A stretch of DNA of 64,000 nucleotides. It comes from Flammeovirgaceae bacterium 311. Its GTDB lineage: Bacteria; Bacteroidota; Bacteroidia; Cytophagales; Cyclobacteriaceae. The notes under the pieces were generated by a model that saw nothing but the letters and a program-made list of their open reading frames with translations, was not told the origin of the DNA and did no database searches. Shown in pieces: positions 35,696-45,343 of the stretch. Numbering within the stretch: position 1 is the stretch's first letter; each line of letters opens with the position of its first letter. The stretch spans positions 4,989,001-5,053,000 of the forward strand of contig CP004371.1 in NCBI GenBank assembly GCA_000597885.1, read 5' to 3'. The position numbers and the translations under genes were made by a program.

Positions 35696-36503
35696 GGGAG
35701 GGTATAATTATGGTAAGCTATCTTAATGCATACATACTCCGTTAGCATGGAGACTGGTGTGACGAAAAATTTTTTTTACCATGGAGAATAAAATTATAAC
35801 ATTAAATATAAGCAGCAGGAGTATAACCTAAACTTTTAACAGATGTAGGATTTTGTCTTGTATTTGCTTCATATACAGTAACTAATCCAGGTGATTTTAT
35901 TGGAAAAAACGGAAAAACTATTCCTTTGGATGGTAAGATATATTTTAATGAAATTTTAATAATCAAAAATACAGCTGGTATTGGTAGCTTCTGTTATTAT
36001 CACTTTCCATCATATTTCAGCAGACCAAAGTTGGCGTTGTTGCATATCAATCTGCTGACTAAAAGTATTTTAACTTGCTTTCTTACATTGGCATGCTGTT
36101 GAGTGTAAAGCCTATAAATTGGATTAATTTGATAAAAGGGCTGCGTTCAAATGCGTTTTTGGGGCTTCAGGTCAGGTGCATTGAAATTTTCTTTGGATTA
36201 ACACTTCGTTTTTTAGTATAAGCTTAGCTGTATACAGATTAATGTCATGGATAAAAAAGCCTGTTTAAAAGGAGTATAGAGCAAACGATGTTCAAACGTT
36301 AGCATTGAGTTGCCAGGCTGAAAAAAGTGTAAAAAAGCTTCATTTTGCTTTCCAACCCTTTAGCGAAATAGTGTGTCGTTAAGGGGGGCAGAGTAAAAAT
36401 ATTTGAGGGTTAACTGCACATATTGCAAGTATGGTATTGTGATAATTAACCTAAAAGTATAACTTGGTCCCTAGAAATTTTTTCTAACCTAATCAAAAAA
36501 AGA
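35696..36503 (+). other. 808-bp AT-rich gap; contains an ATG-less open frame (35827-36102)
   Basis: No gene with a normal start is visible. One plus-strand frame stays open for 91 codons from after a TAA (35824-35826) to a TGA (36100-36102), without any ATG. Its translation includes the stretch TVTNPGDFIGKNGKTIPLDG and reads more like protein than the neighbouring frames, so it may be a gene remnant. The rest probably holds the promoter and leader of the locus C susC; no clear TAnnTTTG/TTTG pair was found. Confidence 0.35.
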
Positions 36504-39500
36504 ATGAAGAGGATTTTACTACTGAGCTTCGTGCTCCTTGGGCTGATAACCTCAGCCTGGGCGCAACGGACTGTTTCAGGAAAGGTAACCGCCGATGGGG
36601 AAGCCTTGCCTGGGGTAGCCGTGCGCATCAAAGGCACTTCACAGGGTACGGTTACCGATATGGACGGTAACTATCGTATGGAGGTACCAGGCAACAACAC
36701 TGTTCTGAATTTTTCCTTTATTGGTTATGCTGATAGGGATGTGACAGTAGGCAACAGAACCGTTCTGGATGTTGTACTGACTGAGGATGTTGAAACACTT
36801 TCTGAAGTAGTTGTAACCGCAGTTGGTATTCAGCGCGAACAGAAAGCGATTGGTTATGCAGTTGAGCGAGTACAGGGAGAGGCCATTCAGCAGGTAGCTG
36901 AGCCTGACCCGCTTCGTGCGCTGCAGGGTAAAGTAGCTGGTGTAAACATTGGTGGTAGTAGTGGTGCTCCTGGTAGCTCTACCCGTATTACTATCCGTGG
37001 TAACTCTTCTTTATTAGGTAACAACCAGCCACTCTTTGTTGTAGATGGTATTCCTTTTAATAACGATGCCAACAATACTTTTGCAGGCTTAACACAGGGT
37101 AGTGCTAACTCAAGCCGTATTGCCGACCTTGACCCTAACAACATTGCATCCATGACTGTACTGAAGGGCGCTGCTGCTGCTTCCTTATATGGTACACGTG
37201 CTGCCAATGGTGTTATCCTGATCACTACCAAAACCGGTAGCGCAGGCATGTCTAAAAAAGGTCTGGAAGTTACCTACTCTACTTCTTACTCATGGGAGAA
37301 CATTGCTAACCTGCCCGACTATCAGAATGTATACGGTGCCGGTACTAACTATCAGTATGCTGCAGTAAACGGTTCATGGGGAGCTCCTTTTATCGGAACA
37401 AGGCCTTATGCTACCACAGACTCTATTGCACACTGGTATGCCGGCAGACCCGGCATGGAAGAATTTAATGGGGTTCGTGTACCTTACAGAGCATATCCTA
37501 ACAACGTAAAGGATCTGTTCCGCACCGGCCATATCTTCGAAAACTCTTTCTCTGTTCAGGGTGGAACAGATAAATCTACACTGGGTGTTACAGTATCTCG
37601 CACCGACCACGAAGGTTATGTGCCTAATACCGAGTTTGAAAGAACAAACGTAAGTGTAGGTGGCCGCACCACACTTGAAAATAGTCTGACAGTAGGCGCT
37701 AACCTGCTTTATAGCCGGATCAATCAAAGAGCCGTACAGAGTGGTGTTGGAAACTCCGGTGGTAACAACCCATCTGCTTTTGCCCGTGCCTTGTACTTAG
37801 GCCGTAACTGGGATATGCAGGGCCAGCCTTACCAAAACCCGCTTGACCTGGGTTCTGAATTCTTTGTAGCTCGCGGACAGGCTGATAACCCTTACTGGTC
37901 TTATGAAAACGCCGGTTCTACTGAAAGAACTGACCGTATCATGGGTTCAGTAGACTTAGGCTACAACCTGACTGACTGGTTAACGGCCAGCTACAAAGTA
38001 GGTATCAGTACGTACAACCAGAACAACCTGCACTTTATACGTCCGGGCTCTACCGGTCCTTCTACCAACCCGGGTGCCGGTCAGGTAACTGAAGATAATA
38101 TTCGCTTCGAAGAAATTGAAAGCAACTTTATCTTATCAGCAGACCTTGACTTTAACGAAGACTTCAGCCTGCGTGCAACTGCAGGTCATAACGTAAACCA
38201 GAGAACCAGAGATCAACAGGCTTTCCAGGGTCTGAACTATGTTGTATTTGACATAGACGACCTTGACAATACCAACAACGTAACGCCTTTTGGTGGTGGT
38301 TACAGCCAGCGCCGTATTGTAGGTGTATTTGGTGACTTCAGCTTTGGTTTCAGAGACTGGGCTTACCTGACCCTTACCGGCAGAAATGACTGGTCTTCAA
38401 CGCTGCCAGCACAAAACAACAGCTTCTTCTATCCAGCAGCTTCACTTTCAGTGATCTTAACAGATGCCTTGAACATCCGTTCAGGTGTTCTTGATTATCT
38501 GAAGTTAAGAGCTGGTGCTGCACAGGTAGGTGCCGATACCGATCCTTACCAGCTGCAGGCTACCTACAGCGTTAACCCTACACTTCAGGTGCTGTTACCT
38601 AGTGGTTCTTCAAGCCCATTCCCATTCAGGGGTGTACCTGGTGCAACACTTGAAAACACCCAGTACGATCCAAACCTGAAACCAGAGCGTACCCGTGAGT
38701 ATGAGTTAGGTATGGATGCACGTTTGTTTAACAACAGGGTTGGATTTGAATTCTCGGTTTACGATAAAACATCCTTCGACTTGATTGCGCCAATCAGCCT
38801 GCCTTCTGTATCAGGTTACAGCCAGTTGTATACCAACTTTGGTACCATTAAAAACCGTGGTGTTGAACTTGGCCTGGACCTGACGCCAATCCAAACCAAT
38901 GACTTCAGATGGAATATGTACGGTACTTTTACCCACAACAGAAACACCATCGAAGAGCTGACAGACATTGTACCTGAAATTGTATTTGGTTCTGGATTTG
39001 CCGGAGGTGTAATCTCTGTACACAGAGCTGGCCAGGAGTATGGACTGCTGCTGGGTTCTGTAGACATGCGCGATGATGAAGGCAACCTGCTGATCGACCC
39101 AGCTAACGGACAGCTGATTCCTGATCCGGAGCAAAGAATCATTGGCAATCCTAACCCTGACTTTATTGTAGGTTTAACCAACAGCCTTACTTTCAAGGGT
39201 ATCAGGCTGTCTGCTGTATTTGACTGGCGTCAGGGTGGCGACCTTTGGTCAAACACTACGCTGTCATTACTGGGTAGGGGTGTAACCAGAGACACTGAAG
39301 GCAGAGAGCAAAACTATATCATTCCTGGTGTATACGGCGACCCTGTAACACGTGAACCACTGCGTAATGCTGAAACAGGTGAGAAATACCAGAACCAGAC
39401 TCAGATTGATGTGAATACCCTGTACTTCGGTCAGACTTTCGCGATCAACGGATCTGATGAGTGGGCTGTATGGGATGCTACCACTTACCGTTTACGTGAA

Positions 39501-39731
39501 GTTACCTTAGGGTACGATCTGCCTAAAAAATGGCTGGGAGCAACACCATTCGGTAAAGTTTCAGTGAATTTCACTGGCAGAAACCTTTGGTTCTCTGCAC
39601 CTAACTTCCCTAAACACACCAACTTCGACCCTGAAGTGAACCAGTTTGGTAACTCTAACCAGCAGGGTATTGAGTGGAGTGCAACACCAACAACTAAGCG
39701 CTATTCTGTGAACTTAAGAGTTACCTTCTAG
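36504..39731 (+). CDS. SusC/RagA-family TonB-linked outer-membrane transporter (locus C)
   Basis: A 1075-residue protein with the same architecture as the locus A SusC: signal peptide to about residue 20 (AWA-Q), regulatory-like domain (about 22-100), ETLSEVVVTA TonB segment (about 95-104), plug with ITIRGNSSLLGNNQPLFVVD (about 168-187) and barrel. The N-terminal third is clearly paralogous to the locus A protein while the barrels differ, suggesting different cargo. It opens a four-gene operon with a SusD and two lipoproteins; no sigma factor, hybrid sensor or hydrolase lies beside it. Confidence 0.93.
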   Translation: MKRILLLSFVLLGLITSAWAQRTVSGKVTADGEALPGVAVRIKGTSQGTVTDMDGNYRMEVPGNNTVLNFSFIGYADRDVTVGNRTVLDVVLTEDVETLSEVVVTAVGIQREQKAIGYAVERVQGEAIQQVAEPDPLRALQGKVAGVNIGGSSGAPGSSTRITIRGNSSLLGNNQPLFVVDGIPFNNDANNTFAGLTQGSANSSRIADLDPNNIASMTVLKGAAAASLYGTRAANGVILITTKTGSAGMSKKGLEVTYSTSYSWENIANLPDYQNVYGAGTNYQYAAVNGSWGAPFIGTRPYATTDSIAHWYAGRPGMEEFNGVRVPYRAYPNNVKDLFRTGHIFENSFSVQGGTDKSTLGVTVSRTDHEGYVPNTEFERTNVSVGGRTTLENSLTVGANLLYSRINQRAVQSGVGNSGGNNPSAFARALYLGRNWDMQGQPYQNPLDLGSEFFVARGQADNPYWSYENAGSTERTDRIMGSVDLGYNLTDWLTASYKVGISTYNQNNLHFIRPGSTGPSTNPGAGQVTEDNIRFEEIESNFILSADLDFNEDFSLRATAGHNVNQRTRDQQAFQGLNYVVFDIDDLDNTNNVTPFGGGYSQRRIVGVFGDFSFGFRDWAYLTLTGRNDWSSTLPAQNNSFFYPAASLSVILTDALNIRSGVLDYLKLRAGAAQVGADTDPYQLQATYSVNPTLQVLLPSGSSSPFPFRGVPGATLENTQYDPNLKPERTREYELGMDARLFNNRVGFEFSVYDKTSFDLIAPISLPSVSGYSQLYTNFGTIKNRGVELGLDLTPIQTNDFRWNMYGTFTHNRNTIEELTDIVPEIVFGSGFAGGVISVHRAGQEYGLLLGSVDMRDDEGNLLIDPANGQLIPDPEQRIIGNPNPDFIVGLTNSLTFKGIRLSAVFDWRQGGDLWSNTTLSLLGRGVTRDTEGREQNYIIPGVYGDPVTREPLRNAETGEKYQNQTQIDVNTLYFGQTFAINGSDEWAVWDATTYRLREVTLGYDLPKKWLGATPFGKVSVNFTGRNLWFSAPNFPKHTNFDPEVNQFGNSNQQGIEWSATPTTKRYSVNLRVTF

Positions 39732-39759
39732 GCTTAGACAATCTTAAATCTGAAATAGA

Positions 39760-41379
39760 ATGAAAATACGAAATATATTTACTTACGTATTATCCGCTAG
39801 TATGCTTTTCGCGTCTACTTCCTGCGAAGACTTCCTGGATATTAACGTAGACCCCAATAACCCGGTAGATGTGCCCCTGCGCCAGCTACTGCCTACTGCA
39901 CAGGTAATTACTGCTCGTTCTGTTGGTATGAACTCACGGGGCCTTTCCTGGATTGGCTCTATGTACATGCACCAGGTCGTAGCAAGAGGTACTGCAACCA
40001 GCGACTATGCTTTTGATGGCAATACTTTTAGTGTAACAGCACCCTGGAATGCGCTGTACCAGGTTTCACTGACCGACCTTCAGGTTATGAAGGAGAAAGC
40101 GGAAGCCGAAGAAAGTTTTCAGTACCTGGGGGTAGCCCAGATCATGGAAGCCTACATCTATAGTGTGATGGTAGATGTGTGGGGCGAAATACCTTATTCT
40201 GAGGCTAACCAGGGCTTTGAAAACACAAACCCTAACTTTGAAGATGGCGCTGCCATTTACAATGACCTGTTTTCTAAGCTGGATGCTGGTATTGCCAATG
40301 TAAAAAGATCTTCTACCTTTTCTCCGGGAGATGATGATGTGATCTACGGTGGCAACATGGAGAACTGGGAGCGCTTTGCCAATAGCTTAAAGCTCAAAAT
40401 GTACAACCAGATCAGGTTAACCAGAGATGTTTCAGCAGAGGTGAATGCACTGCTTAGCAGCGGAAGATTGATTCAGAACCAGTCTCAGGATTTTGAACTG
40501 GCGTATGGTGGAAATTCTGCTCCTGATGACAGGCACCCAGGTTATGTAGAGGAGTGGGCACCAGGTGGTGCCGGCTATCACATCAGCCCTTATTTCTATG
40601 AGATGATGATGGGCAAGCGTACCTTCTTTGCTGCTAATATTCTGGAAAATATACAGGATCCTAGAGTACCCTACTACTGGTATAACCAGGTAGCGCCAGA
40701 TCTGGGTGAAGAGCCTGAAAACGATCCTGCTTATTACGATCCTGCTACTGGTTTTCTTGGAATCTACCAGTTCTCTTTCAACATCGACCCGAACGAAGGT
40801 TTTGACCAAGGTTCATCGCAGGCTGTTGCCGGTCTGTATCCCCTTGGAGGTCGTTATGATGAAGGGCAGGGTGTAACTGCCAACTACAATGGCTATGGAT
40901 CTACTCCACAGCGCATGCTGACTTACTTCTCCCAGCTATACACCAGAGCCGAGCTGGCACTGGTAGGTGTTACGGAAGAAGATGATGCAGAACTGTTCCG
41001 TATGGCAATGGAAGCTTCGTTTGCGAAAGTAAACCAGGTTGCAGCTGCTGCCGGTGCGCCTCTAATCACAGAAGGCAGAAGAAATGCCTACATCAATTCT
41101 GTAATGGAGCTTTATGAGCCAGGTAGCGCACAAACCAGGCTGCAGCTGATCATGACGCAGAAATGGATTGCCTCTTTTGGTTATGCAGTGGATGCCTACA
41201 ATGATTATCGCAGAACTGGTTTCCCTATTCTGCACGATGGCAATGCCGACCTTTTGAATGTTACAGTTCGTGGTCGTGATTTCCCGGTTTCATTCCCATA
41301 TCCTGTTGCAGATCTTAACCTGTTACCAGGCCGTAGTCAAAGAAACGTCTATCTGGATAGAGTATTCTGGGACAGATAG
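39760..41379 (+). CDS. SusD/RagB-family lipoprotein (SusD-like 2 type), locus C
   Basis: A 539-residue lipoprotein: lipobox STSC (Cys22) followed by EDFLDINVDPNNP, a typical SusD start, then helical repeats (VDVWGEIPYSEA, GNMENWERFANSLKLKMYNQ, and a late IMTQKWIASFGYAVDAYNDY). It pairs with the preceding SusC; 28-bp gap. Larger than the locus A SusD by about 50 residues, with an insert around residues 245-300, probably in ligand-facing loops. Confidence 0.92.
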   Translation: MKIRNIFTYVLSASMLFASTSCEDFLDINVDPNNPVDVPLRQLLPTAQVITARSVGMNSRGLSWIGSMYMHQVVARGTATSDYAFDGNTFSVTAPWNALYQVSLTDLQVMKEKAEAEESFQYLGVAQIMEAYIYSVMVDVWGEIPYSEANQGFENTNPNFEDGAAIYNDLFSKLDAGIANVKRSSTFSPGDDDVIYGGNMENWERFANSLKLKMYNQIRLTRDVSAEVNALLSSGRLIQNQSQDFELAYGGNSAPDDRHPGYVEEWAPGGAGYHISPYFYEMMMGKRTFFAANILENIQDPRVPYYWYNQVAPDLGEEPENDPAYYDPATGFLGIYQFSFNIDPNEGFDQGSSQAVAGLYPLGGRYDEGQGVTANYNGYGSTPQRMLTYFSQLYTRAELALVGVTEEDDAELFRMAMEASFAKVNQVAAAAGAPLITEGRRNAYINSVMELYEPGSAQTRLQLIMTQKWIASFGYAVDAYNDYRRTGFPILHDGNADLLNVTVRGRDFPVSFPYPVADLNLLPGRSQRNVYLDRVFWDR

Positions 41380-41407
41380 TATTTGTAGACGACTTAAATA
41401 GAAAACA

Positions 41408-42400
41408 ATGAATAAAATATTATTATATACAAGCATGTTGTTTCTCTCTGCAGCAGTTCTAATGGGCTGTGAGGATGAGGACGCTGTAAGGGTACCAGAG
41501 CTTAGAGAAGGCGCATCTCTTCGGGTAGTATTTCCCGATCCGTTGCTTTCATTCTTTAACTTTGAAAATCCTGAAACATCACGCGTGCAGTTCGATCTGT
41601 ACACACAGAACAGTAACATCGATTCGGTGAATATTTATGCCACCTTTACTGATGTTTCTGAAGTACCAAGTGTAACATACCCAATCACTCCTGCAGGTCA
41701 GCCCCAGCGCCGTCAGCTGGTAAAGACTTACCGTCAGAGCGATTTCGATAGTGAGGGAGCTCTTAGAAATGCTACCATTACGTTAGGTGAGGTGGCTGCA
41801 GCAATGGGTCTGGAGCTTTCTGATATTGAAGGTGCTGATGTGGTGAATTTTTATAATCAGGTGGTGCTGACCGACGGACGCAGGTTTCCGGAGGCGATTC
41901 CACTCCCGGATGATTATAACTCTAACACAGTAACTCCGGATATCGAAGGCAGGGGTGTACAGACATCAAGCTTTAATGCAGGTTTTACGGCTTTTGTAGC
42001 TTGTCCGCTTCCTGCGGGTTTTGCTACAGGCAGGTATAGAATTGAGCAGATCGCAGGCGAACCTGATCCATTCTCTGGCGCTCCCGGCCGTTTTGCTCCA
42101 ATGCAGGTGAATTTAACACAAACTTCTCCTATTGGCAGAACGTTCTCACCTACCTATTATGGTTTTGATGCAAGGACTTTTAATTTCAACCTGGTATGCG
42201 GTGATCTAATTGTACCTCCAACTGGAGCTGGTTTGAGCTGCGGCGGACCCAGCCTGGGATGGAGAGCTGCTCCAACTCCTGGTGAGTATGATGTTGCGTC
42301 TGATGACGTGCTCATCCTCGAAATCCTGGACAATCCTGATGGAGCTTGCGGACTTACAGTAGATGTACCTCTTACGCTGAGGCTCACCAAGGTTGAATAA
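41408..42400 (+). CDS. Locus C lipoprotein, third gene (SusE-like)
   Basis: A 330-residue lipoprotein, lipobox VLMGC (Cys21) with acidic EDEDA after it, a likely surface-export signal. An Ig-like N-terminal part (about residues 35-170) precedes a C-terminal beta domain with four cysteines (CPLP, VCGD, SCGG, ACGL) that may pair. Position after susC/susD suggests an accessory surface binder. No enzymatic motif recognised. Confidence 0.8.
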   Translation: MNKILLYTSMLFLSAAVLMGCEDEDAVRVPELREGASLRVVFPDPLLSFFNFENPETSRVQFDLYTQNSNIDSVNIYATFTDVSEVPSVTYPITPAGQPQRRQLVKTYRQSDFDSEGALRNATITLGEVAAAMGLELSDIEGADVVNFYNQVVLTDGRRFPEAIPLPDDYNSNTVTPDIEGRGVQTSSFNAGFTAFVACPLPAGFATGRYRIEQIAGEPDPFSGAPGRFAPMQVNLTQTSPIGRTFSPTYYGFDARTFNFNLVCGDLIVPPTGAGLSCGGPSLGWRAAPTPGEYDVASDDVLILEILDNPDGACGLTVDVPLTLRLTKVE

Positions 42401-42409
42401 ACAATTCCT

Positions 42410-42432
42410 GAACAGGCCTTAAAGGCCTGTTC
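42410..42432 (+). terminator. Intercistronic hairpin within locus C
   Basis: Perfect 9-bp stem GAACAGGCC/GGCCTGTTC with a 5-nt loop but no proper T run. Probably a partial terminator or mRNA-stability element that lowers expression of the last gene. Confidence 0.55.
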
Positions 42433-42462
42433 ATTAAAATCACTATTTCAAAAGTCTATACC

Positions 42463-43899
42463 ATGAATAAAATATATAATGTTCTTTTGTGGTTGGGTGT
42501 AATGGTAGCTTCTGTAGCTTGTGTAGACGACTACTTTGAGGCAAACCCACCCCTTCCGCAGGATTCACCCTATTCAACCCTAACGGTTGAAGAAGATACT
42601 CTCTTCGGAGGTGAAACCACTAATTTTAGTGTAAGAGTTGTAGATGCCCCGGGGCTGATCGACTCAATCGGTTATCAGACCACAGACAGTAAAGGTACCG
42701 TGGTATTTGATCAGGCAAGTTTGAATGCTGCGATGGGTAACACCTCAGGCGTGATCAATGGTCAGTTTACCGCCCCTACCAATGCTTCAGGTGCTTTTAC
42801 CTTAAGCATCATCGTTTATGATGCACAGGGTGAACAACGCAAGACTCATACCATGTCTGAAACCATCTTTATCAGATACTCCCTGAATGCGCCTACCTAT
42901 ACGATCACAGCACAAAATGCTGAGATCAATCCGGGTGGTACCACTGAGGTGTACCTTGATATCAATGCACCAGGCGGTATTGCAGATGCCCGTATCTTTG
43001 CAAACTTCGGAACAGTTGTTTTAGATACAGCTACGCTCGATGCTGTTAGAGGTATGGAAACCGGTAGGGTAACTGCACGTTATACAGCTCCTTCAATCCC
43101 TACTACCAATGTTGGCCCTGTAACCTTTACTGCGTTTGTTGAGGATGAACTGCAGGAAAGAGAAGTTAGAATGACAGGTCAGCCAGTAACAATTGTTTAT
43201 ACTGAGGCTGCTCCTACCATTGCGATCACTGGTCCTACAACTGCTGAAAGAGGTACTTATAGCATGAATGCTAACATTACTTCTCCAGGTATTATTGATA
43301 CTGTTATCGTAACAGCATTTATCAATAACAGAGATACAGAAGTAGGACAGATAACCTTATCTGATGAAGATTTGGAAGCCCTGGAAGGCGAGACATCTGG
43401 TACACTGCCTATCAGCCTTACTGTAAATGATTTTATCGGTTATGTAGACCTGCGTGTTACTGTTATTGACAGACAGGGACGTAGCAGTACACAGACTTAT
43501 ACAGTACGGGTAGACCCATGTACTTATAATATGGCTGGTACTTATACTACCTCCACCAACGCAACATCTACAGATCCTGATTGTGATGACGCAACAGCAC
43601 TGAATAACTTTGCTTCTACTGCTACCATTACCAGAACCAACGAAACTACTTACAGAATAAGTAATATCCTTGGTGGTGCTTACGTAGAGTGGTATGGTGA
43701 TTGCTATGGCCAGGCAGCTCAGACTGCTGCTAACGTGAGGTTCGATTGCGAGAACAATACAGTTTCTATTGTAGGTTTCACAGGTCCGTTCAGCTCTCGC
43801 ATCACAGGTTCAGGAACGGTTGATCCGGCTACTGGCGCAATCACGATCACCTGGAGAAATACATTTGGTGATACCGGAACTACAGTATTTAGAAAATAA
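42463..43899 (+). CDS. Locus C lipoprotein with three tandem Ig-like repeats
   Basis: A 478-residue lipoprotein, lipobox SVAC (Cys20), then VDDYFEAN. Three repeats of about 105-115 residues (about 38-145, 146-250, 251-350) share the plan Gly-rich turn, PG-I(A/I)D segment (APGLIDS, APGGIAD, SPGIIDT), a TLD/SLN/DLE helix-like turn, G-T/E-SG and a closing strand before the next unit. The C-terminal domain (about 355-478) begins CTYNMAGTYT, contains the strand YRISNILGGAYVEWYG and ends in a beta meander, similar to terminal domains of other SUS-associated lipoproteins. Probably a long surface stalk with a terminal binding domain. Confidence 0.82.
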   Translation: MNKIYNVLLWLGVMVASVACVDDYFEANPPLPQDSPYSTLTVEEDTLFGGETTNFSVRVVDAPGLIDSIGYQTTDSKGTVVFDQASLNAAMGNTSGVINGQFTAPTNASGAFTLSIIVYDAQGEQRKTHTMSETIFIRYSLNAPTYTITAQNAEINPGGTTEVYLDINAPGGIADARIFANFGTVVLDTATLDAVRGMETGRVTARYTAPSIPTTNVGPVTFTAFVEDELQEREVRMTGQPVTIVYTEAAPTIAITGPTTAERGTYSMNANITSPGIIDTVIVTAFINNRDTEVGQITLSDEDLEALEGETSGTLPISLTVNDFIGYVDLRVTVIDRQGRSSTQTYTVRVDPCTYNMAGTYTTSTNATSTDPDCDDATALNNFASTATITRTNETTYRISNILGGAYVEWYGDCYGQAAQTAANVRFDCENNTVSIVGFTGPFSSRITGSGTVDPATGAITITWRNTFGDTGTTVFRK

Positions 43900-43948
43900 G
43901 TAATATACTACTGATCTTACCCTGACTTCAGGGCATGATCAATCAAGA

Positions 43949-44007
43949 TTAGCCTTCTGTTAGTAAACGATTATCGTTTTACATAAACAGAAGGCTAATT
44001 CTTTTTT
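43949..44007 (+). terminator. Intrinsic terminator of locus C
   Basis: Long hairpin: outer stem TTAGCCTTCTGTT/AACAGAAGGCTAA (43949-43961 and 43986-43998) with an inner GTAAACGAT/ATCGTTTTAC stem, then TTCTTTTTT. Confidence 0.93.
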
Positions 44008-44590
44008 GTCCTGCCTGCTGCGGTTATCAAAGGTCTTAGTATACACAGGTAAAATGCTGTTTAGGTTTTGCTATAGCATAAAAATCAAACAGAATATAAA
44101 ACATTAATAACTGCAGACAGGGCGGTTATCGTCTGCTGTAACATTCTTTATAGCTAAGTTGTGTTACTCTGTATAATTAACTAAATTATTTAAGGAAAAT
44201 AAGTCAAAAGCTTGCTGCAGCTGCAGTATGTGAAAAATGTATTTATTTACCTGATTATTATAATTTTGGGCTATTGATGAAGGTTGAAAAGTTCTGATTT
44301 TGTCTTTTTGCTAAAGAAGTAACCTGCTCACAACAAGGTGATGTTGATGAAAGAGAATATATAGAAAAGCTGCTTTTTTGCCTGTAAAGCATTTATGAGA
44401 TGAAGAGCATAGAAGTGTATCTATTCATATTAGATACAAGAGGTAAGGAGGATTACCCGCTCTACTGGAGATGGCTTGCTTTAATTTACTGAAATACATT
44501 ACTTTAACAGGTAATTAACAACTACTTAAAATAAACATCTGTTATATTACATTCTGATACTATTCTATTGTACGCTATAAATATTAAAAC
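44008..44590 (+). other. AT-rich gap without a recognisable gene
   Basis: Contains a small hairpin GCAGAC/GTCTGC (44113-44118 and 44131-44136), the palindrome CTGCAGCTGCAG near 44215 and a 30-codon ATG frame (44400-44492) without supporting signals. Presumably carries the promoter of the downstream secreted-protein gene; no canonical -33/-7 pair was found. Confidence 0.5.
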
Positions 44591-45298
44591 ATGAGACTCA
44601 TTCTTATACTGATTTTGATATCCTGCTCGGAATTACTGGCTCAGGATTATACTACACAGGCAGTTTCAAGGCGACTCGATGATCTTGCCACCATGACTCC
44701 GCAGGCAGCCACCCCAAATGTAGGGTTCGATACCCGGGTTTCTAAGCTGAAGGGATCTGAGTATATGAACGATAACTGGCTGTTAGGAGGTTTACTCTTT
44801 CAGGGTGAAGATAAATACATAGAGAACCTCACCGTGAGATATAACATCCTGAATGAAGTGCTGGAAATACAGAATAAGAATTATGTGAAAGTTGCTTCTA
44901 CTACAAATATTGATGCATTCTATATAGTAGGCGTAGGTAACCAAAGACATTTCAAGGCAGCTACTAACTACAAAAATGACAAAGGTGAAGCACTTACCGG
45001 ATTTTTGGAAGTATTAGAGGATGGCAAATACCAGTACCTTAGGCATAACAGGGCCTATATTAAGAAGCCGAATTATAAAGAAGAGTTTCATGTTGGCAGT
45101 ATGGATTACGAAATTGTACCAACTACCGATGAGTATATTGCGGAAAACAATGTTTTATACCCGGTTAATGCTTTCATCAAAGAAAAAAGAAAGAATAATC
45201 CCGCACTGAAGAAGTTTATAAGAGTGAATAGTCTTTTTGTTAAAGAACCTGATCATGTGGCAAAAATGGTTGAATTCCTCAACCAGAATGAGGAGTAA
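44591..45298 (+). CDS. Secreted hypothetical protein upstream of the subtilases
   Basis: A 235-residue protein with a signal peptide (hydrophobic residues 2-16, cleavage near LAQ-D). The mature part has the segments EYMNDNWLLGGLLF (about 57-70) and LTVRYNILNEVLEI (about 80-93), seen in other Cytophagales exported proteins as far as I recall, but I cannot name a family. Basic C-terminal third. It lies 45 bp before the first subtilase gene on the same strand, with no terminator between, so the two are probably co-transcribed; an accessory or inhibitor role is speculation. Confidence 0.75.
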   Translation: MRLILILILISCSELLAQDYTTQAVSRRLDDLATMTPQAATPNVGFDTRVSKLKGSEYMNDNWLLGGLLFQGEDKYIENLTVRYNILNEVLEIQNKNYVKVASTTNIDAFYIVGVGNQRHFKAATNYKNDKGEALTGFLEVLEDGKYQYLRHNRAYIKKPNYKEEFHVGSMDYEIVPTTDEYIAENNVLYPVNAFIKEKRKNNPALKKFIRVNSLFVKEPDHVAKMVEFLNQNEE

Positions 45299-45343
45299 CA
45301 AAAAGACTATTACGGAAGTACATTATCTCAAGACTTAGTTTAT

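Noticed and set aside
42410-42432. A full terminator inside locus C
   Set aside because: The stem is perfect but lacks a T run and the next gene is of the same functional type; partial readthrough is more likely.
44400-44492. 30-codon ATG frame in the gap before the secreted protein gene
   Set aside because: No ribosome-binding site, promoter or recognisable peptide character; length is expected by chance.
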